Shown here: positions 57,701-64,000 of the stretch, in pieces
Numbering within the stretch: position 1 is the stretch's first letter
Layout of the letters: each line of letters opens with the position of its first letter
NCBI GenBank assembly: GCA_040954595.2
Contig: CM082591.2
Location: 1 to 64,000, forward strand
DNA length: 64,000 bases
Reading direction: 5' to 3'
From: Balanoglossus misakiensis
Taxonomy: Eukaryota > Hemichordata
Notes under the pieces: model-generated
Database searches by the model: none
The model's input: the letters and a program-made list of their open reading frames with translations, nothing else
What the model was told of the DNA's origin: nothing
Program-made: the position numbers and the translations under genes

Positions 57701-59930
57701 GAAAAATATAAATAAAACATTTTTCAGTTACCATTGGCGGTCACGTTTTCTTAAAAATTAGTTCAGAATACGGCCGTTAAAGAGCTTTTTATGACAGTGA
57801 AGACGAATTAATTCATCAAATGAAATCCATAAAATCTCAATTGGGCTTGAGATAAGATAGCGATGATGTCAATTAAGTCTGAGCGACCTTTGCTTTAGAC
57901 AATACGACGTACGTCCTGGAGAGGACAGTGTTTATTTCCAATGGGAAGTAGAAATCCATATTAAATCCGTGGATTTTAAGATTTTCATAAAAGTACAAGT
58001 TTGGGAATTGGGTTTGCCTTGTATTCATCAATCGTCAACGTTTATTAATTGTATTGCAGCCCAAGCCACGGAGCTAATTCGTTCTATTTAGTTCTAGCGC
58101 CAGCATATCAGTTGATGTCACTGAGTTATCTATACCAAACTTGGGCGGGATTAATTCTGGGGCAGAGCCAAATACTGTGATATTCACTGACAATTATGAC
58201 GTCATAATCTCTTCGTACAGGTTCGCTCCTACACCCTCCAACATCACTATCACAGCTTCCGAGTTACCATGGTGAAGCATCACACCACCAAAGGCATCTT
58301 CCGTACGATTCTGCTGCCAGGGGAACGATAAATGAACCACCGAAACAGCATGATCCGAAACGATTACCTGCTAATGTCATGGAAACGACGGTAACAGAAA
58401 GCGATCGGGACAAGTCTACGCCATCTAGCGATGAAACAGGCTTTGTTGATGTGGTGAATTATGGAGAACCGGAAACAGACAAACTGATATGTGATACAAG
58501 GGGAAAACTTGATAGTCATGAACTCGAAAAGCCGAGGGTATATGAAAAGACGCTTAACGTCAGAAAGAACCACAAGAGGGCACTTGAAAATCACACTGAC
58601 TACTGCTACAGAGATACCCTAGACGAAAACAACAATAGTTACCTTGATGTTGATATTGATGAAGGTATTTTGGAATATTGAAAGTTCATTGTGACGCCCT
58701 AAAGTCCTTCATATTTTGATAGGTATAGCAAAGACAGTAAAGAAAAACAAAGTACATAATCGCATGAGTTCAAATTACTTATTGACCCAATTTACACTAA
58801 GTTCCGACACAAATTGATATACCTTTAAATGTACAAATCGTTTCATCTGTTATAGCATAACAATTCCACGACAACGATTTCAACCTTGTCTTCTGCCTTC
58901 TAACAGACATGGATGTGGGACGCAAACCCAAACGAAGAGCACGAACAACATTTACACCCGAACAACTTCATGAACTTGAATCGATTTTTAAAATAACGCA
59001 CTATCCAGATGTACACACACGTGATCAGCTGGCGATCAAAACGGATCTACCTGAGCAGAGAGTGCAGGTATGTTTTGGTTAGAATAAATACAATTGGCAA
59101 AGAGTGTGTTTTTTTTTAAAGGGGCGTGAGAGGAAAATGATGACAAGCGCAACTTTCGCGAAGATTCTCGCGTGAAACATTGTTTCAACAAATTTTGTCC
59201 GGTTTTTCTTCTCTGGAATGTAGTTTTATTTGTCTTCTGACGTCACAACCAATTTTGATTCTATTGCAGATTTGGTTTCAAAATAGAAGAGCTAAATGGA
59301 GAAAATACGAAAAATTGGGAAATTTTGGAGGTTTACAAGATTTAACCGACCCAAATATCGTTCCTGCACCAAGCCCGTCTGCAGCCCTTCCTAGAAACAT
59401 ATGTGTATGTGTGAAATATTATCTGTCTGTCTGTTTGTCAGATTTATATAATGTTCTAATGCCTTGATTGTAACCGAGTCGCTCCTACGAACCTGCCAAT
59501 AAAATGTATGATTACTGACCCCAAACTAAAAACTTTGCAATCAGGTCTCTCCAAAAATAAAACCAGGACCCCTACCCACACGTTAAAGTTTTGAACGATC
59601 TCGTCATCATAGCTTTTGATTATATTCTACAAATCATGATGATTGATTTAGTTTAATTTCATTTCTCTATCGAACTTCTCTTTTTTTCAGAGTGAACTTG
59701 AAGGTGACACCAATCACCATCACCGCACTTTTAATGCAGACTACAGCCAAATGATGTCAGCAGCAGGCATTGCAATACCGCCCCCACCGGCAATTCCTGC
59801 AATATCGCCGCCGATGGTAAATCATGGCGAACAAAAACAAAATGACAACTGTTGTTCTTCTAGCATAGCTGCCTTAAGATGGAAGGCGAAAGAACACGAA
59901 ACTACTATTGAAATGCAATATTTTCGATAA
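54382..59930 (+). CDS. Isx: Paired-class homeobox transcription factor, Isx-like (5 exons)
   Basis: Five exons with matching phases and GT-AG borders join into a 435-residue protein: 54382-54709, 58221-58664, 58907-59067, 59270-59404 and 59691-59930. In order: an octapeptide/eh1-like repressor motif 'YSIDEILK' (residues 10-17); a long disordered region; the homeodomain (266-325) with '[13 protein letters not shown]', 'THYPDVH' and '[11 protein letters not shown]', carrying Gln at position 50; a Pro-rich stretch; and a C-terminal OAR motif '[14 protein letters not shown]' from about 412. The intron between homeodomain residues 46 and 47 is the classical paired-class site. The HYPDVH block, 'LPEQRVQIWFQN' and the trailing 'GN.G' match ISX better than Rax, Arx or Drgx. 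In vertebrates ISX is an intestinal nuclear repressor of carotenoid/vitamin A uptake genes; a similar gut role here is inference. A polyadenylation signal AATAAA lies at 60315. Confidence 0.82.
54710..58220 (+). other. Intron 1 of the Isx-like gene
   Basis: 3.5 kb with no supported coding region. It contains a pyrimidine-rich tract at about 55030-55082 (CCCCTCTC runs), a CAGA simple repeat near 55973-56002 and a T homopolymer near 57631-57645. A TGACGTCA palindrome lies at 58197-58204, 17 bases before exon 2. Confidence 0.6.
58221..58664 (+). CDS. Isx: Isx-like gene, exon 2
   Basis: The acceptor 'cttcgtacag|GT' gives the two bases that complete the split glycine codon from exon 1. The exon then encodes 147 residues plus one base, hydrophilic and acidic toward the end ('DVDIDEG'), and ends at 'GAAG|gtattt'. 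No domain is recognised; it is a linker between the N-terminal motif and the homeodomain. Its frame stays open through to the exon 3 junction. Confidence 0.72.
58907..59067 (+). CDS. Isx: Isx-like gene, exon 3 (homeodomain residues 1-46)
   Basis: The acceptor 'gccttctaacag|AC' completes an Asp codon with the last base of exon 2. The exon encodes the basic arm '[12 protein letters not shown]', helices 1 and 2 ('[15 protein letters not shown]', '[13 protein letters not shown]'), and ends in phase 0 at 'gtgcag|gtatgt'. Confidence 0.92.
59270..59404 (+). CDS. Isx: Isx-like gene, exon 4 (recognition helix)
   Basis: The acceptor 'gattctattgcag|ATT' opens with the recognition helix '[15 protein letters not shown]' and then '[10 protein letters not shown]'. 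The end at 59404 is chosen because 'tgt|gtatgt' is a good donor in phase 0, as exon 5 requires. Reading past it gives a short tail and a stop at 59467. Confidence 0.85.
59691..59930 (+). CDS. Isx: Isx-like gene, exon 5 (OAR motif, stop)
   Basis: The acceptor 'ctctttttttcag|AGT' is preceded by a clean pyrimidine tract. The exon encodes 79 residues in phase 0: a His cluster, the Pro-rich run '[13 protein letters not shown]', and the OAR motif '[14 protein letters not shown]' close to the stop TAA at 59928-59930. Confidence 0.88.
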   Translation, partial: SELEGDTNHHHRTFNADYSQMMSAAGIAIPPPPAIPAISPPMVNHGEQKQNDNCCSSSIAALRWKAKEHETTIEMQYFR

Positions 59931-60314
59931 ATCGACGGGGTACAGATACATGTTTTGTAAGAATATACAGGCAATTATGTGTACTACCACAACTGTTACT
60001 CGTACCCAAAAGCTGTTCATAAATCCTTCCCAAATAATGATGATTTTTTTTGCTGTCGTAAAGGACCAGAGAATAGTACTTGTATAATCTGCACGGACAG
60101 CTTGGGATACGAATGGACTGTAGATCGCCTTTAATCGGCCGTTATATTGACCATTGTGTAATTGTGGATATCATGACCCAGAGATCATTGCGAGAGACTT
60201 GACTCTACAAATGGAATAATCTTTTTTTTTTTTTCATAAGAATGTACCCGAGTAAGCCCAACTGCATTGTCATGTCGTACAGGGCCAATCACGTAATTTA
60301 TTTCATAGTTATGT

Positions 60315-60320
60315 AATAAA
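60315..60320 (+). terminator. Possible polyadenylation signal of the Isx-like gene
   Basis: AATAAA, 385 bases after the stop codon, in AT-rich sequence. Other AATAAA-like hexamers occur further on (near 60589), so the true site is uncertain. Confidence 0.35.
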
Positions 60321-60622
60321 TCGTAATGAATTTGTAATTGCCAAAGGTAAATCTTCTTGTCGCACGCAAATCAAATGTGATGTACCACAAAGTTACATTC
60401 TGGGTCCGACTTTATTATTGGTTTGTATTATTAGTATGATATTTGTAATTTAACAAGTTATTTTAATTGTACACTGTTTGCAGATGATACCAACATTTGT
60501 AAGTCTTTATGTACCCAGAAAGAAAATAAGTATGAATTAAATCAATGCCAACTTTTACATCTATATATACGAGAATTAATAAAAGTGACATTTTAGAAAA
60601 TTGTTAAAGTTTGTTGATCCAT

Positions 60623-60651
60623 CCCCCCCCCCCCCCCACACACACACACAC
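60623..60651. repeat. Poly-C plus (CA)n simple repeat
   Basis: Fifteen C residues followed by about seven CA dinucleotides. Confidence 0.95.
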
Positions 60652-62160
60652 TAAGTGTTCATGATGTGAAACTTGCTCTTACGGACACCTCCCTAGTCAG
60701 AACATCACAGATTTTCAGACAACAGTTACACTTTGAATAGAATATTCACTCTGTATTAAGGACACCGCTTTCTGTTTTCGAAGGTCTTTTATAACACAGT
60801 TTCGCTGTACATCGAATTTAACCAAATGATGCTTTATTTAACAGCGCCGCCACGCTCTCTGTCACACGTCAATTACTTGAAAAAAAGGGGGTGAAAATGA
60901 CGCACACGCTGACGTCATCACTGAGGATATGCATTATCTGAAACATGTTCCCACATATCGTGGATATAAATTTTGTTCTATTTTTAGGACATTGTAATAG
61001 AGCAAAATGTTTCAGGGATGGGCACATAATTACATCGGTGAGTGGAACTCGAACACAACACCTAACTTGAGCAGCATTTGATAGCAAAAATTATTTGCGC
61101 TTAATTTGAGTAACAATCTATGAGGGAACTATGCCATCTACTTGACAGAAATGTCCTGAAAAAATGTCCGAAGCTTTACTTACATTAAATATGTTTATTC
61201 TGTCAATTGCCGTAAAATCTATCAGAACCATGCATGTGCTTGTTTCACATTGCAATTGGCGAAATATATATACCCATGATTTTTTTTTACAATTACATGT
61301 AGGCCTATATATTCAATTTCGAGTCTGTACAAACGAGGTTTACAGTATACCAGAAGTTACACACACATGGAAGTTTTCCTAAATCTATGATTATTTAGAT
61401 ATTTACAAAGATTAGAAAGTATGACTGCACAAACAATAGTATCGTAATAACCGAACGTCCTCCCCAAATAAAAGCATATGTTTGTCCCTCACGTAGCTTG
61501 AGGCGATGACATTTTTGAAATCGAAAAGCTGTTTTCGAACACCTTAACGTTATAAACAATCAATTCTTACGACATGAAAATTATATTCTGTTTTAGAGCA
61601 AAATATATTTGAGCAGAAATTACGAATTCTTCAACGCAAAGTACGGTTGGATCGATGTTTGGTCTGTTTCGGATCAATCGTATTGTTGGCCAAGGGGAAC
61701 AATTTGACAAGAATGAATAGAATTTGAAGGCGAATACTGGATTATATTACCTGAAGATGAAATAAATTGATTTTTGAATGAAAAATTCGTGTCCGCAGCT
61801 AGCTCAGTATAGTCTGCTGTGGTCGGACTGATAGTGTAATGTACCCCCATACAAGCAGCTTATGCCATTATACGTTGGAGGGAGGGGGCGGTCGTAACGC
61901 GTTGCTATGGTACAGTATTTTCCGGTTGTTTCACGGGTTTCGTAGCAATAGATTTTCTCTCTCGCAATTTTAATTCAGGAATGGTACTTATTCTAAATCT
62001 CTAAATTGAAAATAACATGGTATTCTGTCTTCAGGCTGTCCTCACCGTTTGTATAATGGTACGGTCCGTAAGTCGGCGCTTTCAAAGGGTCCAAGCTAAA
62101 AGTTGAGTTAGTACTAATAGTAGGGAAAAACACAACAAAAGACAGTGATACGAGTTCAGC

Positions 62161-62393
62161 ATGGCTAAAACCGACGTTAATAGTCGAAGGTTTTCGCTGA
62201 TTTTATACTGTTTTCTGGCTCTTAGTGAGATCGACGATTGCTGTCATGGAGAAATTCGCGTCAATGATGGTTGCCCGAGTCAGTTTGGTTGTCGTTGCTT
62301 TAAAAGTGAACGAAGTTGGAGTATGTCTGTCGACTGCTCACGGAAGAACCTAACCGACGTTCCACTGGGCATTGGACGAAATACAACCATGCT
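62161..62393 (+). CDS. First exon of a leucine-rich-repeat protein (signal region plus LRRNT cap)
   Basis: ATG at 62161 in good context (A at -3, G at +4). Residues 11-24 are hydrophobic ('FSLILYCFLALSEI'), a likely signal peptide. The rest is an LRR N-terminal cap: Cys at 38, 44, 46 and 59 in the CxnCxCxnC pattern, then 'LTDVPLGIGRNTTM', the usual lead-in to the first leucine-rich repeat. The frame would stop two codons on, but 'ATGCT|GTAAGT' is a strong donor, so the exon ends at 62393 in phase 2. I found no following LRR exon before the window ends, so the gene continues to the right. It could be an LRR receptor, TLR-like or Slit/LRRTM-like protein; this exon cannot tell which. Confidence 0.75.
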
Positions 62394-64000
62394 GTAAGTA
62401 CTAGTGTTTTTCCGCAAACGTGAATATTTTTTTTGTAAACGACATGTAATGTGTTCATTATCTTTTCCCTGATGACTGGACATGCCTCTCAAGTGCCACG
62501 AAAACACGTAATAATGACAGAAAATTTCGAAACTTGGATGATCAGTCATCTTGTCGTCTCCCTCAGCTGTACGTACTCTGTCTCTGGAGACATTCATATC
62601 CGAAAACTTTATGAAGTTTGGGTCCTGGAATCCAGGCTAAATTGTAGTTGTACTACAGTTCGATCACTACTGCACGACTTAAGTTATATCCTAGCTCACC
62701 CCCCCCCCCCCGGAGGGGCTGACCGGTCAACAGCGGTATCCAGCACAAACCCTGTCAAAGATACTGTGAGACACTAGTGGGGTTAGCTGATGAAGATTAT
62801 GTGTCAAAACATCGACACTCGTGTCAGCCATGCTTGCTATTCACTATCTGATTTTCCAGTCAGCGATGTGTAGCACGACGCTAATTGCCTTATTGCTCAA
62901 CGGATTGTTGTCAAATTCCTGGTCTTTAGAACCAATGTGTAGTAACTCGTCCCCTTTACGCTCCTTTCAAATGGACATAAAACTTAAAATCTTTGTAAAT
63001 TTAGCCGATGAGGGTATTTCACATTTCGTATTGATTGTTGGGATTTATTAGAGGCCGCTATTCGGCCGTATTTGTTTGAGCTGAGTGACCCCCTTTGATA
63101 AAGGCTTTGTGAAGGTGTGTACTAACCCATGACACACGATTCTAAAAGGCTGACTTTTAGAAATGCTTTTCAAACTTTGAGGTTTACACATGTATTACCT
63201 TTAGGCTAGAACACGCGAGACTTGCACGAGCGTTAGTAAAACCATGCTCCTGGTCAAACTTCATTTTGCAAAGTTATACTGCGTCATACGCGTGAAATGT
63301 ATCATTTTAGACACCCGTGTCTATTTCACCCGTGTCTATTTCATCTTATCACTCCATTATATCTTTTTTACTGATGCGCGTGCGCGCGCGTGTCTGCGTG
63401 GGTGTGTGTTAGGAGTGTGCGTGTGGGTATGTATACATGTGTGCGTTTTTAATACTGTAGACTTTTTTGATGCTGTACTTGGCGGCTTTATCCATATGGC
63501 ATCAGTACCCTGAGCTCTATCTTGCTTTCACTCGACACTGTTTACCTTTTGCATATATGTGCATGAGAACAGTTATTCAATTAGCAAATATATCAAAACT
63601 TGATGTAATAACTTTGTTTGGTGGTTAAATATTTCCTTTTTCAGTGTATTTATTGTCTAACGTCTACAAGTGTGTAATTTGTTTCAGAAGGTAGAGCATT
63701 TTAGTTTTATGACTGCACCAGTGTGAGGTTAGTATTCAAAGCCAGTTTTATTAGTTCTATAGTAGTTACAACTTTCCAGTCCACTGATTTCAGCTTGAAT
63801 CTTAGACAGACTGCTCTTTTGTGTAGTCAGTTGATATCCAACAGACACAACATACAACTGACAAGCACTGTAAATATTTACTTCAAAATGTCCCCAAGTG
63901 TCCCAAAAGTAAGGTTTATGAGTGGAAACAGTCCATGACAGAAAATTGTTTCTTCTGTTGTACATGTGTAAACATTGATCTTGAAACAAGCATTTCTCTA
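62394..64000 (+). other. Probable intron 1 of the LRR gene
   Basis: No LRR-type exon found. It contains a C homopolymer near 62700-62711 and an alternating purine-pyrimidine tract ('gcgcgtgcgcgcgcgtgt') near 63376-63394 followed by GT-rich sequence. Short frames here show no domain. Confidence 0.45.

Larger units (their letters stand above)
59931..62160. other. 3' UTR and intergenic DNA between the homeobox and LRR genes
   Basis: No coding region supported. It contains a C-run followed by (CA)n at 60623-60651 and a TGACGTCA palindrome at 60910-60917. The last part should include the promoter and 5' UTR of the LRR gene. Confidence 0.5.

Noticed and set aside
59405-59467. Reading the homeobox exon 4 through to the stop at 59467 as the natural C-terminus
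   Set aside because: The added residues are low-complexity with no family match, whereas splicing at 59404 joins in phase to an exon that encodes a clear OAR motif. A minor isoform is possible.

Overview
This window is the left end of a eukaryotic chromosome. It opens with about 3.4 kb of CCCTAA repeats, oriented as expected for a chromosome terminus whose G-rich strand is TTAGGG. The unique DNA further in carries animal genes with GT-AG introns: a paired-class homeobox gene, a rhodopsin-type neuropeptide receptor and an LRRNT exon. I infer a metazoan, most likely a marine invertebrate such as a non-vertebrate deuterostome. The species cannot be fixed from the sequence alone.

Layout. (1) 1-17600 is telomere plus four abutting subtelomeric minisatellites: 70 bp (3411-3817), 52 bp (3818-7554), 46 bp (7555-14705) and 21 bp (14706-17600). 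All are GC-rich, and the 46- and 52-mers are very CpG-dense. The long open frames in them are by-products of the repeats. (2) 17601-24950 is AT-rich. A tandem array with ~280-bp and ~115-bp monomers (18440-23330) is bracketed by two diverged copies of one flanking segment. The left copy contains an inverted interstitial TTAGGG-like tract. The right copy contains a ~1.15-kb terminal-inverted-repeat element with tetranucleotide arrays just inside its arms. (3) 25155-26405 holds a decayed LINE and a ~340-bp tandem repeat. (4) 26406-54381 is mostly gene-poor. Its one clear gene is an intronless GPCR (30205-31521, minus). It also has a tRNA-derived-SINE-like stretch, a perfect 131-bp palindrome (38061-38191), weak minus-strand coding candidates at 47961-49396, a nested fold-back (49636-49802) and a Mutator-like MITE with 10-bp target duplication (50598-51061). 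(5) 54382-59930 is a five-exon paired-class homeobox gene, best matched to Isx. I assembled it from five phase-consistent exons: octapeptide/eh1-like motif, Q50 homeodomain split at the 46/47 intron, and a C-terminal OAR motif. (6) 62161-62393 is the first exon of a secreted or membrane LRR protein that continues to the right.

The genes do not form a pathway or operon. They are separate animal genes next to a repeat-built chromosome end. The most notable material is the layered subtelomere, the palindromic and MITE structures and the Isx-like gene model.
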